Source: Paraburkholderia sediminicola (GTDB lineage: Bacteria; Pseudomonadota; Gammaproteobacteria; Burkholderiales; Burkholderiaceae). From it: a stretch of 64,000 nt of DNA. The position numbers were made by a program, and so were the translations under genes. Position 1 is the first letter of the stretch, and every line of letters starts with the position of its first letter. Below the pieces are notes generated by a model that was given only the letters and a program-made list of their open reading frames with translations, had not been told where the DNA came from and did not search any database. Below are positions 53,367 through 62,186 of the stretch, piece after piece. The stretch covers positions 90,049 to 154,048 of the forward strand of contig NZ_CADIKC010000014.1 of NCBI RefSeq assembly GCF_902859805.1, given 5' to 3'.

Positions 53367-55354
53367 CAGTCCACCTCAACCGCAATGTGGGCACCCGCGC
53401 CGGTGCGCTTCTCTTCAGTCAGCGCAACGGTGTCGGCCGGGATGTAATAGCCGTCGTTGTCCTGGAAGCTATAAACGATCACCGTGCCGATTGCACCGAC
53501 GAGGCCGACAATCGCCAGCCACCAGATATGCCACACACCGGCAAACCCGAGCGCCAGCGAGAACAGGCCTACCAACAAACCTGCTGACGTATTCGACGGC
53601 ATATGAATGTCGCGATACACCGGCTCGCTTTGCGGCGCTTTGCGCGACTTCATGTCGGTGAACGCGTCCAGCTTGCGCACCGTCGGGATGATCGCGAAGT
53701 TGTACACCGGCGGCGGCGAGCTCATTGCCCATTCCAGGGTGTGGCCATTCCACGGATCGCCGGTAACGTCACGGTTTTCCGGCAGATTACGGTCGCGGAT
53801 ACTGACATACAGCTGCGCCAGCTGGCACGCAATGCCGATAGCGATCAGCCCTGCGCCGAACGCAGCGAGGATCAGCCACGGATGCCATGCCGGATTGTCG
53901 TAATGGTTCAGACGACGTGTCATGCCCATGAAGCCGAGCACGTACAGCGGCATGAAGGCGACATAGAAGCCGACCAGCCAGAACCAGAACGCGGCCTTGC
54001 CGAGTTTTTCGTTCAGCTTGAAGCCGAACGCTTTCGGGAACCAGTAGTTGAAACCGGCCAGATAACCGAACAGCACGCCACCGATGATCACGTTGTGGAA
54101 GTGAGCGATCAGGAACAGGCTGTTGTGCAGCACGAAGTCCGCGCCCGGGATCGCCATCATCACGCCGGTCATGCCGCCGATCGTGAACGTGATCATGAAG
54201 CCGATCGTCCACAGCACGGGCGTGGTGAATTCCAGACGGCCCTTGTAGATCGTGAACAGCCAGTTGAACACTTTCACGCCGGTCGGAATCGCAATCACCA
54301 TCGTCGCGATACCGAAGAACGCGTTGACGTCGGCGCCTGAACCCATCGTGAAGAAGTGGTGCAACCACACGAGGAACGACAGCACCATGATCGCGCAGGT
54401 CGCCCACACCATCGTCTTGTAGCCGAACAGCGGCTTCTTGGCGAAGGTGGCCACGACTTCCGAGAAAATACCGAACGCCGGCAGGATCAGGATGTACACC
54501 TCGGGGTGACCCCATGCCCAGATCAGGTTCAGATACAGCATGGCGTTGCCGCCGCCGTCATTCGTGAAGAAGTGCATGCCGAGGTAGCGGTCCAGACCGA
54601 GCAGCGCGAGCGTCACGGTCAGGATCGGGAACGAGGCCATGATCAGCACGTTGGTGCAAAGCGCGGTCCACGTGAACACCGGCATCTTCATCCAGGTCAT
54701 GCCCGGCGCGCGCATCTTGACGATGGTCGCAAAGAAGTTCACGCCGGTGAGCAAGGTGCCGATACCGGAGAGCTGCAAACTCCACAAGTAATAATCGACC
54801 CCGACACCCGGACTGAACTGCAATTCCGACAACGGCGGATAAGCCAGCCAGCCCGTTTGTGCGAACTCACCGATCACCAGCGACACGTTGATCAGAATCG
54901 CGCTGACCGCGGTCATCCAGAAGCTCAACGAGTTGATGAAGGGGAACGCGACGTCGCGTGCGCCGATCTGCAGCGGCACGATCAGGTTCATCAGGCCGAT
55001 CATGAACGCCATCGCCATGAAGAAAATCATGATGACGCCGTGAGCCGTGAACACCTGGTCGTAGTGATGCGGCGGCAGATAGCCGGGGCTCATGTAGCCG
55101 AGCGCCTGTTGCAGACGCATCATGATCGCGTCAGAGAAGCCGCGCAGCAGCATGATCATCGCCACGATGATGTACATGATGCCGAGCTTCTTGTGGTCGA
55201 CGGAGGTCAGCCATTCCGTCCACAGGTAGCGCCATTTGCCGAGATAGGTGACCGTGCCGAGCACGGCCAGCCCGACGAGCGCCATGAAGATGCCCGCGCC
55301 CACGATGATTGGCTCGTGATACGGAATCGCATCGAGTGTAAGTTTTCCGAACAT
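53366..55354 (-). CDS. cyoB: cytochrome bo3 ubiquinol oxidase subunit I
   Basis: 662-residue catalytic subunit, with heme b, heme o3 and CuB. WAWGHPEVYILILPAFGIFSEV contains the CuB His and the cross-linked Tyr (seen here as GHPEVYILILPAFG), LVWLHHFFTMG supplies the two further CuB His, and IAHFHNVIIGGVLFG the two His that bind the hemes. The gene follows cyoA by 3 bases. It is the normal length of CyoB, longer than cytochrome c oxidase subunit I, in line with a quinol oxidase. Confidence 0.96.
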   Translation of the reverse strand: MFGKLTLDAIPYHEPIIVGAGIFMALVGLAVLGTVTYLGKWRYLWTEWLTSVDHKKLGIMYIIVAMIMLLRGFSDAIMMRLQQALGYMSPGYLPPHHYDQVFTAHGVIMIFFMAMAFMIGLMNLIVPLQIGARDVAFPFINSLSFWMTAVSAILINVSLVIGEFAQTGWLAYPPLSELQFSPGVGVDYYLWSLQLSGIGTLLTGVNFFATIVKMRAPGMTWMKMPVFTWTALCTNVLIMASFPILTVTLALLGLDRYLGMHFFTNDGGGNAMLYLNLIWAWGHPEVYILILPAFGIFSEVVATFAKKPLFGYKTMVWATCAIMVLSFLVWLHHFFTMGSGADVNAFFGIATMVIAIPTGVKVFNWLFTIYKGRLEFTTPVLWTIGFMITFTIGGMTGVMMAIPGADFVLHNSLFLIAHFHNVIIGGVLFGYLAGFNYWFPKAFGFKLNEKLGKAAFWFWLVGFYVAFMPLYVLGFMGMTRRLNHYDNPAWHPWLILAAFGAGLIAIGIACQLAQLYVSIRDRNLPENRDVTGDPWNGHTLEWAMSSPPPVYNFAIIPTVRKLDAFTDMKSRKAPQSEPVYRDIHMPSNTSAGLLVGLFSLALGFAGVWHIWWLAIVGLVGAIGTVIVYSFQDNDGYYIPADTVALTEEKRTGAGAHIAVEVD

Positions 55355-55357
55355 GCC

Positions 55358-56263
55358 TTACCCCTTACCCTTTGGCGCACAGTTAGCGTCGTTCATGTTG
55401 TCGAGGACGTTACCGTTGTTGTATCGGGCAATGATGTTGTGAAAGAGCTTCGGGTCAACCGACGAGAAGTAGCGCACTGGCTCCTTCTCGGTCGGCGCCG
55501 ACATCGCGTGATAGCGGTCCATGTCCAGACGGTCGGACGAGGCGCGGACCTTGGCGACCCACGCGTTGAACTCGTCAGGCGATGTGGCGAGCGCGCGGAA
55601 CTTCATGTCCGAGAAGCCCTTGCCGCTGAAGTTCGCCGCGGTGCCTGCGTAGTTGCCGGCTTCGTCAGCGATCAGATGCAGACGCGTTTGCATACCCGCC
55701 ATTGCGTAGATCTGGCCGCCGAGTTGCGGAATGAAGAAGGAGTTCATCACCGTATCGGACGTGATGAGGAAGTTCACCGGCGTGCCGACCGGGAACGCCA
55801 GCTGGTTCACCGATGCAATGCCGAGGTCGGGATAGATGAAGAGCCACTTCCAGTCGAGCGCGACGACTTCGACGTTGATCGGCTTGACCTGCGACTCAAG
55901 CGGCTTATACGGGTCGAGCTCGTGCGTGCTCTTCCACGTCAGCACGGCGAGGAACAGGATGATCAGCGTCGGAATCGTCCAGATGGCGATTTCGATGCCG
56001 GTGGAATGCACCCAGCCCGGCTTGTATTCGGCATTCCGGTTCGACGCGCGATAACGCCATGCGAACAGCAGCGTGAGCGCGATAACCGGAACGACCACGA
56101 TCAGCATGGCCCAGACCGACGTGGCAATCAGCTCGCGTTCCGCCAGCCCCACACTTCCCTTCGGATTCAAAATATCGAGGTTGCTGCAACCCGAGAGCAA
56201 CAACACGAGGCCGGCGGAAAGGAAACCTGTCGACCCTCGCAGCGTCTTTCCTTTCATATCCAT
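55358..56263 (-). CDS. cyoA: cytochrome bo3 ubiquinol oxidase subunit II
   Basis: 301-residue lipoprotein. A signal peptide with lipobox LLSGC (Cys about residue 26) is followed by two membrane helices and a periplasmic cupredoxin-like domain. The CuA-binding Cys pair of cytochrome c oxidases is absent: the region around GGQIYAMAGMQTRLHL has no Cys, which marks a quinol oxidase. VVALDWKWLFIYPDLGIASVNQ is the family signature, shown here as ALDWKWLFIYP. It heads cyoABCD. Confidence 0.95.
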   Translation of the reverse strand: MDMKGKTLRGSTGFLSAGLVLLLSGCSNLDILNPKGSVGLAERELIATSVWAMLIVVVPVIALTLLFAWRYRASNRNAEYKPGWVHSTGIEIAIWTIPTLIILFLAVLTWKSTHELDPYKPLESQVKPINVEVVALDWKWLFIYPDLGIASVNQLAFPVGTPVNFLITSDTVMNSFFIPQLGGQIYAMAGMQTRLHLIADEAGNYAGTAANFSGKGFSDMKFRALATSPDEFNAWVAKVRASSDRLDMDRYHAMSAPTEKEPVRYFSSVDPKLFHNIIARYNNGNVLDNMNDANCAPKGKG

Positions 56264-56631
56264 TGCCTTTCATTTACGACTTCAACGAACGTCATCAGAC
56301 CGCTCTCCATTAATAAGCGCTCGCATAATAGGGGAACGGCATTTTGCAATAAACACCCGATTCAGCAACGTATTATTGCGTCGCAACACCGTGCGACACG
56401 TTGCCGCATAGCCGTGCGCGCAGGTATCTTTGCCAGACTCCATCGCAGAGTCTGCGTTCATGACAGCAATCACAAAAGCCCTTGAAACAAGCGCTAAAAC
56501 GCGGCGCAACCGGATGGTCGCGTCGCGTTGAATGGCCTGCAAAGGAACTCTGAACCGAAGCCGGACGACGCCTCAGCGAAGGCAGCATCCGTGGAAAGAT
56601 GCTGCAACTGCAAAGCGCCTCGTCGTATCGA
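56264..56631. promoter_or_regulatory. region upstream of cyoA containing the cyo promoter
   Basis: 368 bases between the nuoM-like stop and cyoA, both on the minus strand. No gene is supported. AT-rich patches (TATTATTGCG and CTTATTAATGG near 56370 and 56310) may include the promoter, but a confident assignment was not possible. Confidence 0.45.
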
Positions 56632-58191
56632 TCAGCCCGGGGTACGAACCGCAGCGACAACCGGTGCGGGCGCGGCGGCCTGCAGATGTTCGCCGCCGTC
56701 AGCCGGTGCGGAGTCCGAAGGATGCGTGGAGCGTTCCGATTGCGCCAGCAGCGTGCCGACCGACGGGTCGATCGCATCGGTGAACGGTTTCGGATTGATG
56801 CCGATGGCCAGCACCAGCAACGCCATCGCGCCGAGCAGCACGAACTCGCGCTTGCCGAGGTCCTGGAGCTTCGCGACGCGTGCATTGGCAATCGCGCCGA
56901 AAATCACGCGTTTGTACATCCACAGCGTGTAGGCCGCGCTCAGGACCAGCGTGGAGGCCGCGATGGCGCCGATCCAGAAATTGAAGCGGATCGCGCCCAT
57001 CAACACCATGAATTCGCCGACAAAACCCGAGGTGCCCGGCAGGCCGATATTGGCCATCGAGAACAGCATCACGAACGCGGCGAAGCGCGGCATGGTATTG
57101 GCAACACCGCCGTATTCAGCGATCGAAGCGGTCTTCGTGCGATCGAAGAGCATGCCCGTGCACAACAGCATGGCGCCGGATACTACGCCGTACGACAGCA
57201 TCTGCACGATCGCGCCGGCCTGGCCGATACGGTTGAAGACGAACAGGCCGAGCGTCACGAGGCCCATGTGGGCGATCGTCGAATACGCGAGCAGGCGGCG
57301 CATGTCGGTCTGCACGAGTGCCAGCAGGCTCGAATAGATCACCGCGACAAGCGACAGCGTGATCATCATCGGCGCGAAGAAATGACTGGCTTGCGGGGCG
57401 ATCGGCAACGCGAAACGCAGCAGACCGTAGCCGCCCAGCTTGAGCATGCCGATCATCACCGCGGCGCCGGTCGGGCCGTCGAGGTGGACGTCAGGCAGCC
57501 ACGTGTGCAGCGGCCACATCGGCACCTTCACGCCGAACGCAGCAAGGAAGCCAAGGAAGATCAGGACTTGCGGCCACGTGCCGAGGCGCGTTTCGCGCCA
57601 CAGCGCGAGGTCGAAGCTGTGCGTCTGCGCATACAGGTACAGCATCGACATCAGCATCATCAGCGAACCGAGGAACGAGACGAAGAAGAACTTCACCGCG
57701 GCGTACGAACGGTTCGAATTGCCCCACGTCCCGATCAGCAGGTACAGCGGAATCAGCGTCGCTTCGAACGAGATGAAGAACAACATGCCGTCCATCGACG
57801 TGAACACACCCTGCATGAAACCCGACAGCATCAGGAACGCGCCGAAGTACTGCGCGGTGCGCTCGGTGATCGACTCCCACGAGGCGACCACGATGATGAT
57901 CGTGGTCAGCGCGGTCAGTGCGACGAGCCACAGCGAAATGCCATCCACACCTACATGCCACGCGATATCGAACGTGGGCGACCAGCGGACGTTCTCGACG
58001 AACTGCATCGACGTCACGTCGTTGCGGAAGTTCGACACGAGCGGAATCACCGGCAGGAAACCCGCTATCGCGCCGATCAACGCGAGCCATCGCGTGCGGC
58101 TACGTGCCGCGTCCGATCCGGCACGCAAAACCACCAGGCCGGCGACAATAGGGATCCAGATGAGTAGGCTAAGAAGCGGAGGCAATGGCAT
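56632..58191 (-). CDS. NADH dehydrogenase subunit M-like protein (orphan NuoM)
   Basis: About 519 residues from the ATG at 58191 (MPLPPLLSLLIWIPIVAGL); an in-frame TTG lies 9 codons upstream. It is a proton-pumping antiporter-like subunit with about 14 helices. Family marks are DGISLWLVALTALTTIIIVVASWES, seen as DGISLWLVAL, the Glu in FFISFEATLIPLYLLIGTWG, shown as FEATLIPLYLLIG, and Lys in AAFGVKVPMWPLHTWLPDVH, here FGVKVPMWPLHTWLPD. The C-terminus ends in an Ala/Pro/Glu-rich hydrophilic tail of about 40 residues. No nuoL, nuoN or other nuo gene is nearby, so it is an orphan paralogue beside cyo. Confidence 0.85.
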   Translation of the reverse strand: MPLPPLLSLLIWIPIVAGLVVLRAGSDAARSRTRWLALIGAIAGFLPVIPLVSNFRNDVTSMQFVENVRWSPTFDIAWHVGVDGISLWLVALTALTTIIIVVASWESITERTAQYFGAFLMLSGFMQGVFTSMDGMLFFISFEATLIPLYLLIGTWGNSNRSYAAVKFFFVSFLGSLMMLMSMLYLYAQTHSFDLALWRETRLGTWPQVLIFLGFLAAFGVKVPMWPLHTWLPDVHLDGPTGAAVMIGMLKLGGYGLLRFALPIAPQASHFFAPMMITLSLVAVIYSSLLALVQTDMRRLLAYSTIAHMGLVTLGLFVFNRIGQAGAIVQMLSYGVVSGAMLLCTGMLFDRTKTASIAEYGGVANTMPRFAAFVMLFSMANIGLPGTSGFVGEFMVLMGAIRFNFWIGAIAASTLVLSAAYTLWMYKRVIFGAIANARVAKLQDLGKREFVLLGAMALLVLAIGINPKPFTDAIDPSVGTLLAQSERSTHPSDSAPADGGEHLQAAAPAPVVAAVRTPG

Positions 58192-58876
58192 GTGTTCTGT
58201 TGAAAACTTGAAATACAAAACGCCGCATCAACGCCTTCAAAATGAAAGCATTGAAATGGATATGTAGGCTGGATTTCGCTGAAATTGACGTCGAAGCGGT
58301 GCTGCTTGCTTCACGTTTACCCGCAGTCGAATGACCAAGGGTGGGAGATTACCAAGATAAGAATACTTTTGCAGCGCAACAACGCTGCAACGCTTCTGGT
58401 AATGCATTGTTGCCACGCCAGCCCTTGCGAAACGCCGAAAAATGTGCAGACGCACAAAACAATTTCGTCAGGGTATACACCATGCTTTTTGCATGTAGAA
58501 GAAAGCAGTTGGCGGGCGATTAGCCACTCTTGCACAACCGCTTCGACGCGACGATCGCACCGGAATAAATCATTCTGGTGTGCGACACGCCATCAAAGCC
58601 GATTTCGAGCCGCAGGCGAAAATTTAGCGCACCCACGAGCAGAAATTTTTTTTGATCCGGCACTCTAAAGAAGCGTCGGCGCGGTCCCGAAAAAACCTTT
58701 CCGATCTGGGCGGCGCTCCGTTGCCGAACAGATATCGGACGATGGCAGCGCTCGCCGGCGAGCCTTACAGAACCCGAATATACTTCGGCGGTTCAGGGGC
58801 TGACGCTCGTGCCTGGTACAGTGGTTCTTCGCATGATTGGACGCCGCCCTCACCAGCCAGACTTATCGGATACCGC
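58192..58876. other. divergent intergenic region with no supported gene
   Basis: 685 bases between the divergent nuoM-like and ABC ATPase genes. The frames here are short or are upstream extensions of the ATPase. An AT-rich patch with a T-run lies at about 58643-58652. It should hold two divergent promoters, but none could be fixed. Confidence 0.45.
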
Positions 58877-59626
58877 ATGCTTTGTGATGAAGGTGTCGTT
58901 CCCGCGCTCGAATGCCGCGGGCTTGGCAAAACGTATGGCACTGGCCGCATCGTGCTGGCGCACCTCGATTTCACGCTCGCGCCAGGTGAATTCGTCGCGA
59001 TCATGGGTGACTCCGGCGTCGGCAAATCGACGCTGCTGAATCTCATTGCAGGACTCGACAGCGCGGATAGCGGCGACGTGATCATCGACGGCAGCGCAGT
59101 CTCGCGTCTGGATGACAACGCGGCAACGCGGTTGCGTCGGCAAAAACTGGGTTTTGTGTTCCAGGCGTTTCACGTCCTGCCTCATCTGACGCTTGCGCAG
59201 AATGTCGCGCTGCCGCTTCTGCTAAACGAGCTGCCCACGGCTGGCGCGCTCGATATGCTCGCGGCCGTGGGTTTGAGCGGCCGTGGCGATGATTTTCCGC
59301 GGCAGTTGTCGGGCGGCGAGTTGCAACGCGTCGCCATTGCGCGGGCGCTCGTGCATCGTCCGAAACTGATTCTCGCCGACGAACCCACCGGCAACCTCGA
59401 CCCCGATACCGCACACGAGGTACTTGGCTTGTTCCGCACACAAAGCAAGGCAACCGGTGCGGCCACCATCATGGTCACGCACTCGGAGGCGGCCGCGGCA
59501 GTGGCGGACCGCATTCTGATTCTGAGCGACGGCGGTTTGCATGCATCGTCGTCCGGACGTACCGCCTTTTCGGGCTCGCCCCCGGACGCTCGATCCGCTG
59601 CGCGTTCAGCCGATGATGCACGCTGA
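58877..59626 (+). CDS. ABC transporter ATP-binding protein (AttE/LolD-like)
   Basis: 249 residues from the ATG at 58877 (MLCDEGVVPALECRGLGKTY). Walker A is GDSGVGKSTLLN, the signature LSGGELQRVAIARAL, and Walker B LILADEPTGNLDPDT, the MacB/LolD form. It overlaps the permease gene by 14 bases. With the downstream permease and the CrtC/AttH-like protein it makes a three-gene set like AttEFGH of Agrobacterium. The transported substance is unknown. Confidence 0.87.
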   Translation: MLCDEGVVPALECRGLGKTYGTGRIVLAHLDFTLAPGEFVAIMGDSGVGKSTLLNLIAGLDSADSGDVIIDGSAVSRLDDNAATRLRRQKLGFVFQAFHVLPHLTLAQNVALPLLLNELPTAGALDMLAAVGLSGRGDDFPRQLSGGELQRVAIARALVHRPKLILADEPTGNLDPDTAHEVLGLFRTQSKATGAATIMVTHSEAAAAVADRILILSDGGLHASSSGRTAFSGSPPDARSAARSADDAR

Positions 59627-62186
59627 CCCACGCCCACTGCAGCGAATGCGAGGTCATCGCAGGCTCGCGCGTTGGCTGTTGAGTGCCGAGTGGCACAGTC
59701 ATCGTGGACGCGCACTGGTTGCGATTGCAACGATCGCGCTCGGCGTCGCGCTTGGCTACGCCGTTCAACTGATCAACAGCGCGGCCTTCAATGAGTTCTC
59801 GGCGGCGGCGCGCAGCCTGTCGGGCGAGGCCGACCTGCAGGTGCGCGGCGCTCAACCTCTATTCGACGATTCCATCTATCCGCGTTTGTCGACTGAGCCT
59901 GGTGTGGCGCTGGCGAGTCCCGTACTCGCGCTCGATGTCACCGTGCCGGATCAGAGCGCCGCGTTGCCTGTGCTTGGTATCGACGTCTTCAAGGCAAGCC
60001 GCATTGCGCCTGATCTGATCGGCGTGCCGTCGGCGGATCGGCCGTTCGATACGCTCGCGGCTGATACGGTGTTTCTCTCGGCGGCCGCGCAGCAATGGTT
60101 GAACGTGAAGATCGGCGATGACGTGGCGCTGCAAAGCGGCACGTCGATCGTGCACTTTCGTGTGGCCGGCGGTCTCGTGAGAACGCGGCCGGGTCAGCGG
60201 CTCGCGGTGATGGACATTGCTGCCGCTCAGTGGAAGTTCGGCAAGGTAGGCAAGTTGTCTCGCATCGACGTGCAACTCGAACGCGGCATCGATCGCGAAC
60301 GCTTCAAGCGTGATCTGCAAGCGCGGCTCGGCAGCCGGTGGGTGATCTCCGAGACGCGCGACGCCGAAAGCCGCACCGATCGTCTGTCGCGTGCCTATCG
60401 GATCAATATGAACGTGCTCGCGCTGGTAGCGCTTTTCACTGGCGCGTTCCTCGTGTTTTCGACGCAGGCACTGGGTGTTGTGCGGCGCCGTGCCCAGTTC
60501 GCGATGCTGCGCGTGCTTGGACTGACACGCGGCCAGTTGCTGCGCCAGATCCTGATGGAAGGCGCGTTGCTCGGCCTGCTCGGTTCGCTTTCCGGACTCG
60601 CGCTCGGCTATGCGATGGCGAGCGGCGCGTTGCGATTTTTCGGCAGCGACCTGGGCGGCGGCTACTTTCCTGGCGTACAGCCGCACGTCGGTTTCGAACC
60701 GCTCGCGACCGCGCTATTTCTGATGCTTGGCATCGCCGTGTCGGTATTAGGCAGTCTTGCCCCTGCATTGGAGGCGGCACGTGCGCGGCCCGCGGTGGCG
60801 CTTAAAGCCGGCGCCGAAGAAGGTGCACTGGCGCGACTCGCTACGCCGTGGCCCGCGCTGGCATGTCTGCTGGTTGCCGGCGTGCTCACGCAGGTGCCGC
60901 CGCTGTTCGACGCGCCTATTGCCGGCTATCTGGCCGTTGCGCTGTTGCTGATCGGCGGGATTGCGCTGATGCCGCGCGTGACCGCTTTGATCTTTGGCGC
61001 AGCAAGCCGTGCTCTCGGCGCGCAGCGTCGGGCCGGTGCGGCGAGCACGTTGGCATTGGCGCGCCTTGCGAATGCGCCGGGCCATGCGTCGATCGCAATG
61101 GGCGGCGTGCTGTCGAGCTTCGCGCTGATCGTCGCGATGGCGATCATGGTGGCGAGCTTCCGTGTTTCTGTCGAAGACTGGTTGGGCCACCTGCTCTCGG
61201 CCGATCTGTATGTTCGCGTGGCGCCAAACGGCGACACCGGTGGCTTGCGTCCCGACGAACAGACTCTGCTGCGTACCGTGCCCGGCATCAGGACGGCGGC
61301 GTTTGCCCGCACCTCGCATATCACGCTCGACCCTGCACGGCCGGACATCGCCGTGCTCGCCCGTGAAATCGACGCCGCCGATCCAGGTGCGAATCTGCAG
61401 ATGACCGGGGCAGTGCTGCCGCCTTCCGCGTTGCATGAGGGCGAGACACCTGTTTGGGTATCTGAAGCAATGGTCGATCTGTATGGGTACAAGCTTGCTC
61501 AGCGCGTGCAGTTGCCGCTCGGCGAGCGCGGTCACGTGTTCGTTGTAGCCGGCGTATGGCGTGATTACGTGCGGCAGAGCGGCGCGATTCAGATACGGCT
61601 TGCGGATTACCGGCGCCTAACCGCCGACACCGGTGCGACGGATGTGGCCGTGACCGTTCAACCGGGAACGAGCGTCGAACGCGTGATGGCCGGCTTGCGT
61701 GCGCTGCCTTTCGGCGCATCGCTGAGTCTGTCGCAACCGGGTGAAATTCGTGCGCGTACGCTGGTCATTTTCGATCGGAGTTTTGCCGTCACTTATCTTC
61801 TCGAGGGGGTCGCGATCGTGATCGGCCTGTTCGGCGTCGCGGCGACGTTTTCCGCGCAGACACTCGCACGGGCCCGTGAGTTCGGCATGCTGCGGCATGT
61901 GGGCGTGACCCGCTCGCAGGTTCTCGCGATTCTTGCGCTCGAAGGCGGGATGCTCACCGCCTGCGGCATTGCGATGGGCTTCGTTCTTGGATTCGCGATC
62001 AGTCTGATCCTGGTGTTCGTCGTCAATCCGCAGTCGTTTCATTGGAGCATGTCACTGCACGTTCCATGGACGGTGCTCGGCACGGTGGCGTTGGTGATGC
62101 TGGCTTCGTCGTGTTCGACGGCGGTGATTGCAGGACGAGGCGCGGTGTCGGTGGATGCGGTGCGCGCGGTGAAGGAGGATTGGTGA
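59613..62186 (+). CDS. ABC transporter permease, FtsX/MacB type with two permease modules
   Basis: 857 residues from the ATG at 59613 (MMHADPRPLQRMRGHR). One N-terminal helix (about residues 37-55) is followed by a periplasmic domain and FtsX-like membrane blocks: one near residues 270-400 and a second near residues 735-855, so two permease copies are fused (AttF and AttG functions in one chain). FAMLRVLGLTRGQLLRQIL and FGMLRHVGVTRSQVLAIL, quoted here as MLRVLGLTRGQLL and MLRHVGVTRSQVL, are the matching cytoplasmic motifs of the two halves. It probably acts in export or lipid handling across the envelope. Confidence 0.85.
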   Translation: MMHADPRPLQRMRGHRRLARWLLSAEWHSHRGRALVAIATIALGVALGYAVQLINSAAFNEFSAAARSLSGEADLQVRGAQPLFDDSIYPRLSTEPGVALASPVLALDVTVPDQSAALPVLGIDVFKASRIAPDLIGVPSADRPFDTLAADTVFLSAAAQQWLNVKIGDDVALQSGTSIVHFRVAGGLVRTRPGQRLAVMDIAAAQWKFGKVGKLSRIDVQLERGIDRERFKRDLQARLGSRWVISETRDAESRTDRLSRAYRINMNVLALVALFTGAFLVFSTQALGVVRRRAQFAMLRVLGLTRGQLLRQILMEGALLGLLGSLSGLALGYAMASGALRFFGSDLGGGYFPGVQPHVGFEPLATALFLMLGIAVSVLGSLAPALEAARARPAVALKAGAEEGALARLATPWPALACLLVAGVLTQVPPLFDAPIAGYLAVALLLIGGIALMPRVTALIFGAASRALGAQRRAGAASTLALARLANAPGHASIAMGGVLSSFALIVAMAIMVASFRVSVEDWLGHLLSADLYVRVAPNGDTGGLRPDEQTLLRTVPGIRTAAFARTSHITLDPARPDIAVLAREIDAADPGANLQMTGAVLPPSALHEGETPVWVSEAMVDLYGYKLAQRVQLPLGERGHVFVVAGVWRDYVRQSGAIQIRLADYRRLTADTGATDVAVTVQPGTSVERVMAGLRALPFGASLSLSQPGEIRARTLVIFDRSFAVTYLLEGVAIVIGLFGVAATFSAQTLARAREFGMLRHVGVTRSQVLAILALEGGMLTACGIAMGFVLGFAISLILVFVVNPQSFHWSMSLHVPWTVLGTVALVMLASSCSTAVIAGRGAVSVDAVRAVKEDW

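Noticed and set aside
54356..56485. 709-residue plus-strand frame
   Set aside because: It is antisense to cyoB and cyoA, extremely His/Arg/Asp-rich, and has no ribosome site or domain.
56599..58167. 522-residue plus-strand frame
   Set aside because: It is antisense to the nuoM-like gene, with shadow-type composition.
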